Shown: one piece after another, positions 1-7,515 of the stretch
Layout of the letters: the number at the start of each line of letters is the position of its first letter
Numbering within the stretch: the stretch's first letter is position 1
NCBI GenBank assembly: GCA_035560415.1
Contig: DATMZG010000076.1
Location: forward strand, 1-28,746
Length of the DNA stretch: 28,746 nucleotides
DNA from: DATMXT01 sp035560415
GTDB lineage: Bacteria; Bacillota; Clostridia; Oscillospirales; Feifaniaceae
Direction of reading: 5' to 3'
The notes under the pieces: model-generated
The model's input: the letters and a program-made list of their open reading frames with translations, nothing else
Told to the model about the DNA's origin: nothing
The model's database searches: none
Translations under genes and position numbers: made by a program

Positions 1-3
1 ATA

Positions 4-693
4 TTAAAGCGTATTTTCAATCTCGTCGTAGACTTTCCGGATGTGCAGCTCCATTGCGCTGCGGGCACCCTCCGCGTCCCGCTTGCGCAAAAACACCATG
101 ATCTGCCTGTGGTCGGTCATGGAGATCTCGGTCAGCCTCGGGTAGGGGGCCGTGGCGGCGAGCGTCTCGTTGATGGAGCGGCTGACGATGGGGAAGAGCG
201 TGCTCAAAAAGGAGTTGTGGGTGGCATAGGCGATGGCCGAGTGGAATTTCAGCTCAATCTCGGAGGAGTAATACCCCTCCTGAATGGCCTTGATGGCCGC
301 CTCCCCGTAAGTGAGGATGTCCTCAAGGTCCTCGTCGGTGGCGCGCTCGCAGGCGAGGGCCGCAATGGGCGGCTCCAAAATGAGCCGGGCCTCGTAGAGC
401 TCATGCAGGCGCATGCGAATGCGCTCCAAATCCCCAAACTCGGAGTTGACGTAGGGGGAGAGGTTGTCGGACACATAAGTGCCGCGGCCCCGCACCACTT
501 TCAGCACGCCCTGGCTCACGAGCAGCCCGATGGCCCCTCTTGACGTGATGCGGCTCACGCCGAACAGGACGGCAAGCTCGTTTTCATTGGGCAGCTTGTC
601 GCCCGGCAGATATTTATGCGCGAGTACAATCTGATTGTAGAGCTCGTCGGCCATGCGGCGGGCCTTGCTTTGCTTTGCGGGTACCCCTTCCAT
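4..693 (-). CDS. GntR-family (FadR/FCD type) transcriptional regulator
   Basis: Likely a metabolite-responsive DNA-binding repressor or activator. The 229-residue protein has an N-terminal winged helix (about residues 8-76, including NENELAVLFGVSR and the wing RGRGTYV). An all-helical FCD effector domain follows (about 95-215), with the usual acidic/histidine residues of its metal or ligand pocket (EARLILEP, FHSAIA, DHRQI). The ATG at 693 is preceded by a GAGAGGAG ribosome binding site at about 698-706, which fixes the start. The gene is divergent from the 2-oxoacid:ferredoxin oxidoreductase operon. A palindrome matching the FadR-subfamily consensus lies in that operon's leader, so it probably controls the operon and perhaps itself. 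The effector is unknown; a 2-oxoacid, branched-chain or acyl compound would be a guess from context. Family assignment is firm, target assignment is inference. Confidence 0.93.
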   Translation of the reverse strand: MEGVPAKQSKARRMADELYNQIVLAHKYLPGDKLPNENELAVLFGVSRITSRGAIGLLVSQGVLKVVRGRGTYVSDNLSPYVNSEFGDLERIRMRLHELYEARLILEPPIAALACERATDEDLEDILTYGEAAIKAIQEGYYSSEIELKFHSAIAYATHNSFLSTLFPIVSRSINETLAATAPYPRLTEISMTDHRQIMVFLRKRDAEGARSAMELHIRKVYDEIENTL

Positions 694-788
694 AAGCGCT
701 CCTCTCAGGGTATTTCTATTATTTTAATCCGCCGCGCGCCCCTTGTCAAAGGGAAAATGAAATTTTTGGATAATATTTCACAGGGCAG

Positions 789-818
789 TTGACAAAAAAA
801 GGCTGCGGGGCGTACTAT
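789..818 (+). promoter_or_regulatory. Sigma-A-type promoter of the 2-oxoacid oxidoreductase operon
   Basis: A perfect -35 box TTGACA (789-794) is followed after 18 bases by TACTAT (813-818). It points toward the ferredoxin-subunit gene starting at 875 and would start transcription near 825, giving a leader of about 50 bases. The match to the housekeeping consensus is good. The transcription start is inferred. Confidence 0.75.
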
Positions 819-839
819 GTAATCATACAACAGCATAAA

Positions 840-850
840 TTGTAATACAA
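840..850. promoter_or_regulatory. Candidate FadR-type GntR operator
   Basis: The 11-base palindrome TTGTA-A-TACAA has perfect 5-base arms around a central base. It matches the TNGT-N3-ACNA consensus known for the FadR subfamily of GntR regulators. It lies downstream of the predicted transcription start and just upstream of the ribosome binding site of the oxidoreductase operon, which would suit roadblock repression. The divergent GntR gene at 4-693 is the natural candidate to bind it. Confidence 0.6.
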
Positions 851-874
851 CACGTGAGAGGAGGCAAGTTCTCA

Positions 875-1081
875 GTGGATGTTTCGGTGAAAATCAGGGA
901 GGACCGCTGCAAGGGCTGCGGGCTCTGTGTGGCGACCTGCCCGAAGCAGGTTCTTGCCATGGGCACGGGTGTAAACGCGAAGGGCTATCATCCGGTGACG
1001 GTGGCGCGCAAAGACGATTGCATTCGATGCGCCGCCTGCGCGGCGATCTGCCCCGACTCGGTCATCACGCTGGAGGCGTGA
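875..1081 (+). CDS. 2-oxoacid:ferredoxin oxidoreductase, delta (ferredoxin) subunit
   Basis: A small 2[4Fe-4S] ferredoxin subunit that passes electrons from the thiamine-diphosphate centre to an external ferredoxin. Two cysteine clusters are visible, CKGCGLCVATCP and CIRCAACAAICP, each a CxxCxxCxxxCP ligand set. The likely start is the GTG at 875, ten bases after the GAGAGGAGG ribosome binding site (856-864), giving 68 residues. An in-frame GTG at 854 lies at the edge of that site and is unlikely to be used. It is the first gene of a delta-alpha-beta-gamma operon, the order seen in Kor/Vor enzymes with a separate ferredoxin subunit. Confidence 0.9.
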   Translation: MDVSVKIREDRCKGCGLCVATCPKQVLAMGTGVNAKGYHPVTVARKDDCIRCAACAAICPDSVITLEA

Positions 1082-1127
1082 GAGGCGCGGCGCGGATGGA
1101 CATGCAGGCAGGCCGGAGGAACTCAAA

Positions 1128-1193
1128 ATGCCCGGCCGGAGATGGGACAGCCTAAGTCCGGCATGGGCGAAAATGCTTTTGGATTTGAGGTGA
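1128..1193 (+). CDS. Possible 21-residue small ORF between delta and alpha subunits
   Basis: In the 118-base gap between the delta and alpha genes there is an ATG (1128) preceded at 7 bases by a strong GGAGGA (1115-1120). It opens 21 codons ending in TGA at 1191-1193. The stop codon is part of AGGTGA (1188-1193), the ribosome binding site of the alpha-subunit gene starting at 1200. Translation of this ORF would therefore deliver ribosomes to the alpha start. The predicted peptide is basic with two Trp and a Leu-rich end (KMLLDLR) and resembles nothing I recognise. It could be a coupling peptide, a leader or chance. No homology can be claimed. Confidence 0.35.
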   Translation: MPGRRWDSLSPAWAKMLLDLR

Positions 1194-1199
1194 CACACG

Positions 1200-2267
1200 G
1201 TGGAAAGAGAACTGTGGAAAGGCAATGAAGCCATTGCGCAGGCGGCGATTTCAGCCGGCTGCAGGGGATTTTTCGGGTATCCCATCACGCCGCAAAACGA
1301 AATCCCGGAGTACATGTCGCAGCACATGGAGGCGGCCGGAGGCGTCTTTGTCCAGTCGGAGTCGGAAATTGCCGCCATCAACATGGTCTACGGCGCGTCG
1401 GCCGCGGGCGTGCGGGCCATGACCTCGTCCTCCTCGCCCGGAATCAGCTTAAAGCAGGAGGGCATCAGCTACCTGGCGGGGGCCGAGCTGCCGGCCGTCA
1501 TTGTCAACATGGTCCGCGGCGGCCCCGGGCTTGGCACAATCCAGCCCTCCCAGGGCGACTATTTTCAGTCGACCCGCGGCGGCGGAAACGGCGACTACCG
1601 CACGATTGCCTTAGCACCCTGCGACATTGAGGAGGCGGTGGCGCTGACCGAGGAGGCCTTTGACCTTGCCGACCGCTACCGCAACCCGGTGCTGATTGTG
1701 GCGGACGGAGTCATCGGCCAGATGATGGAGCCGGTCGCCATGCGCGAACCCGCCGCAAAGGCGCTGCCCGAAAAGAGCTGGGCCGCCTCCGGCAGGCAGG
1801 GGAGGGAACACAACAACTTCGTCACCTCGCTCGCCCTCGACGCCGTCGACTGCGAGGCCCATAATTTAAAATTGCTGAAAAAATATCGGGAGATCGAGCA
1901 AAACGAGACCCGGTGGGAGTCCTACCGGGCCGAGGACGCGGCGCTTGTCATCGTCGCCTACGGCACGGTCGCCAGAATCGCCAAAACGGCCATCGATGAG
2001 CTCAGAGAAAAGGGCGTCGCCGTCGGAATGCTGCGCCCCGTCACGCTGTGGCCCTTCCCGACAAGTGAGCTCGCGCGGCTTGCCGCGCTTGACGGCGTAA
2101 AGAGCTTTCTCACGGTCGAAATGAGCACCGGCCAGATGCTCGACGATGTGAAAATCGCCGTGGAGGGAAGAAAACCGGTCCGCTTTTTCGGGCGCACCGG
2201 CGGCATGGTGCCGGCCGTGGCCGAAACTCAAAAGGCCGTACTTTCCGTGTTAAAGGAATTGGGGTGA
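1200..2267 (+). CDS. vorB: 2-oxoacid:ferredoxin oxidoreductase, alpha subunit (VorB/KorA type)
   Basis: This subunit helps form the active site for oxidative decarboxylation of a 2-oxoacid to its acyl-CoA with reduction of ferredoxin. The 355-residue protein begins with the pyrimidine-binding-type domain (GNEAIAQAAISAGCRGFFGYPITPQNEIPEYM, about residues 6-38) and contains GGPGLGTIQPSQGDYFQ. A transketolase C-terminal-like domain follows (VIVAYGTVARIAK onward). The start is GTG at 1200 with AGGTGA six bases upstream. The 3' end overlaps the beta gene by four bases (GTGA). The sequence resembles subunits annotated as branched-chain 2-oxoacid (VorB) enzymes in gut Clostridia, but 2-oxoglutarate (Kor) specificity cannot be excluded from sequence. 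Confidence 0.9.
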   Translation: MERELWKGNEAIAQAAISAGCRGFFGYPITPQNEIPEYMSQHMEAAGGVFVQSESEIAAINMVYGASAAGVRAMTSSSSPGISLKQEGISYLAGAELPAVIVNMVRGGPGLGTIQPSQGDYFQSTRGGGNGDYRTIALAPCDIEEAVALTEEAFDLADRYRNPVLIVADGVIGQMMEPVAMREPAAKALPEKSWAASGRQGREHNNFVTSLALDAVDCEAHNLKLLKKYREIEQNETRWESYRAEDAALVIVAYGTVARIAKTAIDELREKGVAVGMLRPVTLWPFPTSELARLAALDGVKSFLTVEMSTGQMLDDVKIAVEGRKPVRFFGRTGGMVPAVAETQKAVLSVLKELG

Positions 2268-3007
2268 GCGAAATGGAATATCACATTACCGCGGGCCTCA
2301 CGGACAGGGAGACCCACTACTGCCCCGGATGCGGGCACGGAACCGTACATAAGCTGGTAGGCCAGGTCCTGGAGGAGCTCGGGCTCATCGACAGCGCCAT
2401 TCTGGTCTGCCCGGTCGGCTGCTCGGTCTTTGCGGGAAATTACCTCGCCTGCGACGCCGTCGAGGCGGCCCACGGCAGGGCCCCCGCCGTCGCCACCGGC
2501 ATCAAGCGCACCCACCCAAAGAGCCCCGTCTTCACCTATCAGGGGGACGGCGACCTCGCCTCCATCGGCACGGCCGAGATCGTGCACGCGGCCATGCGGG
2601 GCGAGAAATTCACGACCGTCTTCATCAACAACGCCATTTACGGCATGACCGGCGGCCAGATGGCCCCGACGACGCTCATCGGCCAGAAGTCCACGACAAG
2701 CCCCGGGGGCCGCAACCCAGCCCTTCAGGGCGGCCCCATGCACGTCCCCGAGATGCTCTCGGCACTCGACGGGCTCATCTACGCCGAGCGGGTCTGCGTG
2801 GCCGACGTGCCAAATGTCATCAAAGCCAAAAAGGCCATTAAAAAGGCCTTCCAGCTTCAGATGGAAGGCCGCGGGTTCACGTTTATCGAAGTGCTCTCGG
2901 CCTGCCCCACGAACTGGGGAATGGCCCCGGTCGAGGCAAACCGGTGGGTGCTCGAAGCCATGGCCGCCTGCTATCCGCCTGGCGTCGTCAAGGAGGTGGC
3001 GGTATGA
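2264..3007 (+). CDS. 2-oxoacid:ferredoxin oxidoreductase, beta (thiamine diphosphate) subunit
   Basis: Thiamine-diphosphate-binding subunit of the oxidoreductase, 247 residues. Visible motifs are CPGCGHG near residue 20 with a further Cys (CPTNWG, about 215), the usual Fe-S ligands of this subunit. The thiamine-diphosphate/Mg motif is GDGDLASIG...INNAIYGMTGGQ (about residues 92-130). The start is taken as GTG 2264, which overlaps the alpha stop as GTGA with AAAGGA seven bases upstream. An ATG three codons in (2273) is an alternative. The end overlaps the gamma start as ATGA, so alpha, beta and gamma are translationally coupled and presumably made in equal amounts. Confidence 0.92.
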   Translation: MSEMEYHITAGLTDRETHYCPGCGHGTVHKLVGQVLEELGLIDSAILVCPVGCSVFAGNYLACDAVEAAHGRAPAVATGIKRTHPKSPVFTYQGDGDLASIGTAEIVHAAMRGEKFTTVFINNAIYGMTGGQMAPTTLIGQKSTTSPGGRNPALQGGPMHVPEMLSALDGLIYAERVCVADVPNVIKAKKAIKKAFQLQMEGRGFTFIEVLSACPTNWGMAPVEANRWVLEAMAACYPPGVVKEVAV

Positions 3008-3540
3008 AACGGGAGGTCCTCATCGCCGGATTTGGCGGACAGGGGGTCATGTCAATCGGCAAATCGCTTGCCGAGCTCGGGATGGACAAGGGTCTGTTTG
3101 TGTCCTGGGTGCCCTCCTACGGCCCCGAAATGCGGGGCGGCACCGCCAACTGCTCAGTCATTTTGTCGGATGCCAAAATCGGCTCCCCGATTGTCACCCG
3201 GCCGACTGAGCTCATCGCCATGAACATGCCGGCCCTTGATAAATTTGGGATGTCTGTGAGAGAGGGCGGGACAATCTTCTTAAACGCTCCGGACAAGGGC
3301 AATAGAGCCCTGCCCGGCGTCACAATTTGCCCGGTCCCCTGCGACGAGATTGCCGGGGAACTTGGCAACCTGCGGGCCGCCAACATGGTCATGCTGGGGG
3401 CGTATGCCGCCGTCACCGGGTTTATAACGCCGGAGGAGGCCGCAGCCTATGTGCGCCATCTTTTCGGCGGGCGCAAAAGCGGCCTCATTGAGCTCAATTT
3501 GAAGGCGCTGGAACGGGGTGCGGCCTGCCGCACGGCGTAG
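3004..3540 (+). CDS. 2-oxoacid:ferredoxin oxidoreductase, gamma subunit
   Basis: Gamma subunit (178 residues) of the 2-oxoacid:ferredoxin oxidoreductase, related to the gamma domain of pyruvate:ferredoxin oxidoreductase. The N-terminus IAGFGGQGVMSIGKSLAELG is the family's characteristic glycine-rich opening, followed by PSYGPEMRGGTANCSV. The start is ATG 3004, overlapping the beta stop codon as ATGA. A longer reading frame upstream from 2944 lies inside beta and is not used. It is the last gene of the operon, followed 17 bases later by a strong terminator hairpin. Confidence 0.92.
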   Translation: MKREVLIAGFGGQGVMSIGKSLAELGMDKGLFVSWVPSYGPEMRGGTANCSVILSDAKIGSPIVTRPTELIAMNMPALDKFGMSVREGGTIFLNAPDKGNRALPGVTICPVPCDEIAGELGNLRAANMVMLGAYAAVTGFITPEEAAAYVRHLFGGRKSGLIELNLKALERGAACRTA

Positions 3541-3557
3541 GAACGACAAAATGATAA

Positions 3558-3592
3558 GGGCGGCTGTGAGACCACAGCCGCCCGCTTTCTTT
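3558..3592. terminator. Bidirectional intrinsic terminator
   Basis: Perfect 11-base-pair stem GGGCGGCTGTG/CACAGCCGCCC (3558-3568 and 3573-3583) with a 4-base loop. It is followed on the plus strand by a T-rich run (TTTCTTTATT) and on the minus strand by TTATCATTTT. It lies between the convergent oxidoreductase operon and the ybaK-like gene and probably serves both. Confidence 0.85.
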
Positions 3593-4064
3593 ATTCCTCG
3601 GTGATGTCGGCAAACTGCGCCACAACAAAGGCCCGCAGTTCCTCCGGCGCCACAAAGACCGAGACGCCCTTGGCGCCGGCCGACACGGCAATCGTGTCAA
3701 ACAAAATGGCCGTCTCGTCAATGAAAGTGGAGTAGAGCTTTTTCATGCCGACAGGGGAGACGGCCCCCCGCTCGTAGCCCGTGAGGTCCCGCAGCTCTTT
3801 GAGCGGCAGCAGGGCGAGCTTCTTCTCCCCGGCGGCCTTTGCCGCCTTTTTTAAGTCGAGGGACGCCTCAACCGGAACCACAAAGACAAGAGCGCGGCCG
3901 CTGTCGCCCTTTGCGCAGAGCGTTTTAAAGGAGCGCCCCTCCTCAAGCCCCAGACTGTCGCGCACGGCCTCGCCCGAAAACTCCGCTTCGCCTAAGTCGT
4001 AGTACAAGGGCTCACAGGCAATTCCGGCAGCTTCCAGCAGTCTGAGCACATTTGTCTTGACCAT
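3591..4064 (-). CDS. ybaK: YbaK/EbsC-type aminoacyl-tRNA deacylase (Cys-tRNA(Pro) deacylase-like)
   Basis: Predicted trans-editing enzyme that hydrolyses mischarged Cys-tRNA(Pro) or a related product. The 157-residue protein shows the family's conserved Lys in FKTL (about residue 47), FVVPVEASLDLKKAAKA and GYERGAVSPVG (about 97-107). The start is the ATG at 4064, with an AGGTGG ribosome binding site upstream. A TTG seven codons further up overlaps that site and is unlikely. Only one base separates it from the stop of the VOC gene upstream, so the two are cotranscribed. YbaK and the related ProX/INS editing domains overlap in sequence, so the exact tRNA substrate is inference. Confidence 0.85.
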   Translation of the reverse strand: MVKTNVLRLLEAAGIACEPLYYDLGEAEFSGEAVRDSLGLEEGRSFKTLCAKGDSGRALVFVVPVEASLDLKKAAKAAGEKKLALLPLKELRDLTGYERGAVSPVGMKKLYSTFIDETAILFDTIAVSAGAKGVSVFVAPEELRAFVVAQFADITEE

Positions 4065-4065
4065 G

Positions 4066-4386
4066 CTATTTTTGAACCACCTCAATGAGCAGGTCGTCGA
4101 GCCGCGAGAACACGATGGTCGAGCCGGTCGGCCGCTTCACGGGGCCGTATACGATTTTCCCAATCAGGGGAAGCGCCGCCTCGAGGTCGTCGGTGTGGTA
4201 GGCGATGTGGGGCATTTTCTGCACGCTCGGGGGGAGCGGCGTGTCGGCCTCAAAGAACATGTACTCGATGTGCAGAGGGGAATCGCTCGGATCGGTCGAC
4301 CACAGGCCCAGTCCCTCCCGGTAGGCCATTGCGTCAAACTTCTCCTTGACCGGCAATCCGATGTGGTGCAGGCTGAGCTGTTTCAT
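4066..4386 (-). CDS. VOC-family (glyoxalase/bleomycin-resistance fold) protein
   Basis: Small 106-residue vicinal-oxygen-chelate protein. The fold is suggested by LHHIGLPV at the N-terminus, IEYMFFE, MPHIAYHTDDLEAAL and the terminal IVFSRLDDLLIEVVQK. These supply the usual His/Glu metal positions of the two beta-alpha-beta-beta-beta halves. The start is ATG 4386 with AAGGAGG upstream; a longer frame to 4422 lacks such a site. It is followed one base later by the ybaK-like gene. The substrate is unknown, and many such proteins are lyases, isomerases or binding proteins. Confidence 0.75.
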   Translation of the reverse strand: MKQLSLHHIGLPVKEKFDAMAYREGLGLWSTDPSDSPLHIEYMFFEADTPLPPSVQKMPHIAYHTDDLEAALPLIGKIVYGPVKRPTGSTIVFSRLDDLLIEVVQK

Positions 4387-4440
4387 AACGCGCCTCCTTA
4401 TATTGGTTAAAATGAATGCCATAACATGATACGCATACCG

Positions 4441-4794
4441 TCACTCAATTGGCAATCCGTGTTGCTTTAAGAAAGACAGCTTATCCCAATAGCCGCGCTG
4501 GAAGACGATTTTATCATTCACGACCTGAAAAAAACCGCATCCGCGAAGCCCCAGCGGGTCGCGCCATTCCATCATCGCCCACTGCCCATCCTCAAAGATA
4601 TTCTCCACGATGCAAACCATTATGGCTTTGGAAAATTCACGCTCAAAGGACTTTTTAATATTGTCACGGCCGCAAACCGGCTCATTTGCAACCTGATGGT
4701 TGATGGCGTTTTCCGCGTAGAGCAATGACAGGGCTTCGGCGTCGGCCCGGTTAAAAGCGTCAATAAACAGCTGCAAGACTTCCTTTGGCCTCAT
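4441..4794 (-). CDS. NTF2/SnoaL-like small protein
   Basis: A 117-residue protein with the SnoaL/NTF2-like pattern: an N-terminal helix (VLQLFIDAFNRADAEALSLLYAENAINHQV), a mid-domain EREFSKAIMV and beta strands around WAMMEWRDPLGLRGCGFFQVVNDKIVFQRGYWDKL. Members bind small hydrophobic molecules or act as isomerases or hydrolases, and no substrate can be assigned. The ATG at 4794 has GGGGTGG about seven bases upstream. A GTG at 4803 is a less likely start. It lies 54 bases upstream of the VOC gene on the same strand, possibly as one transcript. Confidence 0.65.
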   Translation of the reverse strand: MRPKEVLQLFIDAFNRADAEALSLLYAENAINHQVANEPVCGRDNIKKSFEREFSKAIMVCIVENIFEDGQWAMMEWRDPLGLRGCGFFQVVNDKIVFQRGYWDKLSFLKQHGLPIE

Positions 4795-4863
4795 TTTCAC
4801 CACCCCACATTTATAAACAATCTATCATCATTGTACTACAAGTTCCGCAACTTTTAAAGCAAA

Positions 4864-6990
4864 CTATTTTTGCTTTTTCATTGTAAGGGATATGCGCCCG
4901 CGCTTTTCGTCGACCTCGAGCACCCGCACTGTCACGACGTCGCCCACCTTGACGACCTCCGACGGATGGCGGACAAACCGGTTGGCCAGCTGGGAGATGT
5001 GCACCAGCCCGTCCTCGTGGACACCGATGTCGACAAAGGCCCCGAAGTCGATGACATTGCGCACCGTGCCGGCAAGCTCCATGCCGGGTTTCAAATCTTT
5101 CAGGCTCAGCACATCGTGGCGCAAGAGCGGTGGCGGCAGCTCGTCGCGGGGGTCGCGCCCGGGGCGGCGCAGCTCGGCGGTGATGTCGGCGAGGGTCGGC
5201 AGCCCCACGCCCAGCGCCTTGGCCGTCGCCTCATCCTCCTTCAGCTTTTCGGCGGCGCGCCCCGCCACGACGTCGTCCGGCGTCAGGCCGCAGCGTTTTA
5301 GCAGTTCAAGCGCCGCCTCATAGGACTCGGGGTGGACGGCAGTGTTGTCTAAAAGCTGCCTGCCGCCCGGAATACGCAGGAAACCGGCGCACTGTTCATA
5401 GGCCTTCTTCCCGAGCCCTTTGACTTTCAAAAGCTGTTTTCGCTCGGCAAAGGGGCCGGCCTCCTCGCGGTGGGCCACGATGTTTTTGGCGAGGACGGGG
5501 CCGATTCCGGCCACCCGGGTCAGAAGCGGGGAAGAGGCGGTGTTCAAATCGACCCCGACGGTGTTGACGCAGTCCTCCACCACCCCGTCAAGGGAGTGGG
5601 AGAGCTTTGGCCCCGGCATGTCGTGCTGATACTGGCCGACCCCGATGGCCTCGGGCGGGATTTTCACAAGCTCGGCAAGCGGGTCCTGCATGCGCCGCGC
5701 AATGGAGACGGCTGAGCGCAGCGAAACGTCGTATTCCGGAAATTCTTCGGCCGCCAAGGCCGACGCCGAATAGACCGAGGCCCCGGCCTCGTTGACAATC
5801 ATATATTTGACGCCGGGGAAGACGGCGAGCACTGAGGCGATGAAGGCCTCGGTCTCGCGGGAGGCGGTGCCGTTGCCGATGGCCACCGTCGTCACCCCGT
5901 GAGTTTTGATGAGCCGCGAGACGGTGCGGGCCGCCTCCTCCGTTTTGTTTGCGGGCGGCGTCGGGTAGATGACGCCGGTCGCAAGCACGCGGGAGACGGC
6001 GTCGACGACGGCCAGCTTGCAGCCGGTGCGGTATGCCGGGTCGACGCCGAGGGTCACGGCGCCGCGCACCGGCGGCTGCATGAGCAGGTGCTTTAGGTTC
6101 ATCGCAAAACTGCGAATGGCGGCCTCGGCGGCACGGTCGGTCAAAACGCCGCGCAGCTCCCTCGAGAGGGAGGGGAAGATGAGCCTGTCGTATGCGTCGC
6201 CGCAGGCGGGCTTAATGACGTCGCGCAGCGTAAGCCCTGCAAGCCCGATGTGGGCATAGATGTCCCCGAGGCAGGCCGCGTCGTCCGCCTCAACCGCCAC
6301 TTTGAGGTAGTCCTCGGCCTCCCCGCGGTTGATGGCGAGAATGCGGTGGGCCGGAAGCGTCGCCGCCGGCTCCTTGAAGTCGTAGTAGAGGCGGTAGACG
6401 CTGTCGGCCTCTTTTTTTGCGGCGGAGCACAGCACCCCCGCCCCGATGCGCCGGCGCAGCTTTTCGCGCAGGGCGGCGTCGACCGAGAGGTCCTCCGCAA
6501 TGATGTCGAGGGCCCCGGCGATGGCCGCTGCGGCGTCCGGCAGCTCTTTTTCGGGGTCGACATAGGGGGCTGCCAGTTCCTCGGCCGTCTCGCCGCTTTT
6601 TGCCGCAAAGAGGGCCGCCGCCAGCGGCTCAAGGCCTCTCTCTCGGGCGACGCCGCCCCTTGTCGTGCGCCGCTTTTTAAAGGGCAGGTAGAGGTCTTCA
6701 AGCGCCGTCAGGGTCGTCGCGGCCTCAATTTTGTCCCTGAGCTCCCCGGTCAGTTTGCCCTGCGCGTCAATGGCCGACAGCACCTCAAGGCGGCGCTTGT
6801 CAAGCCCCTGCAAATACGAGAGCCTGTCTGCGACCTTGCGCAGCAGCTGGTCGTCAATGGCGCCGGTCAGCTCTTTGCGGTAGCGGGCGATAAAGGGCAG
6901 CGTGTTGCCCTCCCCGATGAGCTTGATAATGTTGTCGGAATGCTCCGGCTTCAGTGAAAACTCCGCCGAGAGCGCTCTTGAATAATCCAA
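4864..6990 (-). CDS. tex: Tex-family RNA-binding transcription accessory protein
   Basis: Tex is a cytoplasmic nucleic-acid-binding protein linked to transcription and RNA turnover. At 708 residues it has close to the usual family length. An N-terminal helical Tex region (1-190, including GNTLPFIARYRKELTGAIDD) comes first. A YqgF/RNase H-like domain follows (about 310-430, GVDPAYRTGCKLAVVD). Helix-hairpin-helix segments come next (about 485-560, LTRVAGIGPVLAKNIV and LLKVKGLGKKAYEQC). The protein ends in an S1 domain (about 635-705, GTVRNVIDFGAFVDIGVHEDGLVHIS). The start is TTG 6990 with AGAGGTGA just upstream. It appears monocistronic, with its own promoter. Confidence 0.95.
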   Translation of the reverse strand: MDYSRALSAEFSLKPEHSDNIIKLIGEGNTLPFIARYRKELTGAIDDQLLRKVADRLSYLQGLDKRRLEVLSAIDAQGKLTGELRDKIEAATTLTALEDLYLPFKKRRTTRGGVARERGLEPLAAALFAAKSGETAEELAAPYVDPEKELPDAAAAIAGALDIIAEDLSVDAALREKLRRRIGAGVLCSAAKKEADSVYRLYYDFKEPAATLPAHRILAINRGEAEDYLKVAVEADDAACLGDIYAHIGLAGLTLRDVIKPACGDAYDRLIFPSLSRELRGVLTDRAAEAAIRSFAMNLKHLLMQPPVRGAVTLGVDPAYRTGCKLAVVDAVSRVLATGVIYPTPPANKTEEAARTVSRLIKTHGVTTVAIGNGTASRETEAFIASVLAVFPGVKYMIVNEAGASVYSASALAAEEFPEYDVSLRSAVSIARRMQDPLAELVKIPPEAIGVGQYQHDMPGPKLSHSLDGVVEDCVNTVGVDLNTASSPLLTRVAGIGPVLAKNIVAHREEAGPFAERKQLLKVKGLGKKAYEQCAGFLRIPGGRQLLDNTAVHPESYEAALELLKRCGLTPDDVVAGRAAEKLKEDEATAKALGVGLPTLADITAELRRPGRDPRDELPPPLLRHDVLSLKDLKPGMELAGTVRNVIDFGAFVDIGVHEDGLVHISQLANRFVRHPSEVVKVGDVVTVRVLEVDEKRGRISLTMKKQK

Positions 6991-7028
6991 TCTCTCACCT
7001 CTGGAAAAAGCTAAAACTCTTTTGAAAA

Positions 7029-7057
7029 ATTATATACGCTCGCCGCAAAAAAAGCAA
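7029..7057 (-). promoter_or_regulatory. Promoter of tex
   Basis: On the minus strand, TTGCTT (7052-7057) and TATAAT (7029-7034) are separated by 17 bases, a near-consensus housekeeping promoter. It would start transcription about 30 bases upstream of the tex start codon. The gap 6991-7219 otherwise holds only the hup terminator and A/T-rich sequence. Confidence 0.75.
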
Positions 7058-7125
7058 CGCGGGCGCACAAAAAAGCCGCCTTAAAGCACCGCCTCCTGGT
7101 GGAAAACCCATAGGTTTTTCGACAC

Positions 7126-7161
7126 TAAAAGCCGCCTCCAGGCTTTTGGCCTGGAGGCGGC
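7126..7161 (-). terminator. Intrinsic terminator of the spoVB-mazG-hup operon
   Basis: Perfect 13-base-pair stem GCCGCCTCCAGGC/GCCTGGAGGCGGC (7131-7143 and 7149-7161) with a 5-base loop. On the minus strand it is followed by TTTTA. It lies 58 bases after the hup stop codon and separates this operon from the tex promoter. Confidence 0.85.
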
Positions 7162-7219
7162 ACACATGATGAAGAACTCACATGATGACAATCTTACTTT
7201 GCGACCTTACTTCCCGAGC

Positions 7220-7495
7220 TTACTTCTCGATGGCGTCCTTAAAGGCTTTGCCGGCCTTGAACACGGGGGCCTTGGAGGCGGGAATCTGGATTTCTTCCTT
7301 GGTCTGGGGGTTGCGGCCCTTGCGGGCGGCGCGCTCTTTGACCTCAAAGGAGCCAAATCCGACCAGCTGGACCTTGTCGCCGGCCTTGAGCGCTGCAGTG
7401 ATTTCGCCAATGAAGGCAACAAGGGCCTTCTCGGCGTCCTTTTTTGACATACCGGTCTTTTCGGCGATGGCTGCGATCATCTCAGATTTGTTCAT
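7220..7495 (-). CDS. hup: HU-family DNA-binding protein
   Basis: Nucleoid-associated histone-like protein that bends DNA as a dimer. Its 91 residues are the typical HU length. The helical dimerisation half is MNKSEMIAAIAEKTGMSKKDAEKALVAF (part), followed by VQLVGFGSFEVKERAARKGRNP, the conserved start of the DNA-binding beta arm, and a FKAGKAFKDAI C-terminus. The ATG has GAGGTAAGC upstream. It is the last gene after mazG (20-base gap), an order common in Firmicutes. Confidence 0.97.
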   Translation of the reverse strand: MNKSEMIAAIAEKTGMSKKDAEKALVAFIGEITAALKAGDKVQLVGFGSFEVKERAARKGRNPQTKEEIQIPASKAPVFKAGKAFKDAIEK

Positions 7496-7515
7496 ACTGC
7501 TTACCTCACTTATTA

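Noticed and set aside
818..829. TGTA-N4-TACA palindrome overlapping the -10 region
   Set aside because: It does not fit the FadR-type spacing as the 840-850 site does. It may be chance, so it is not called as an operator.
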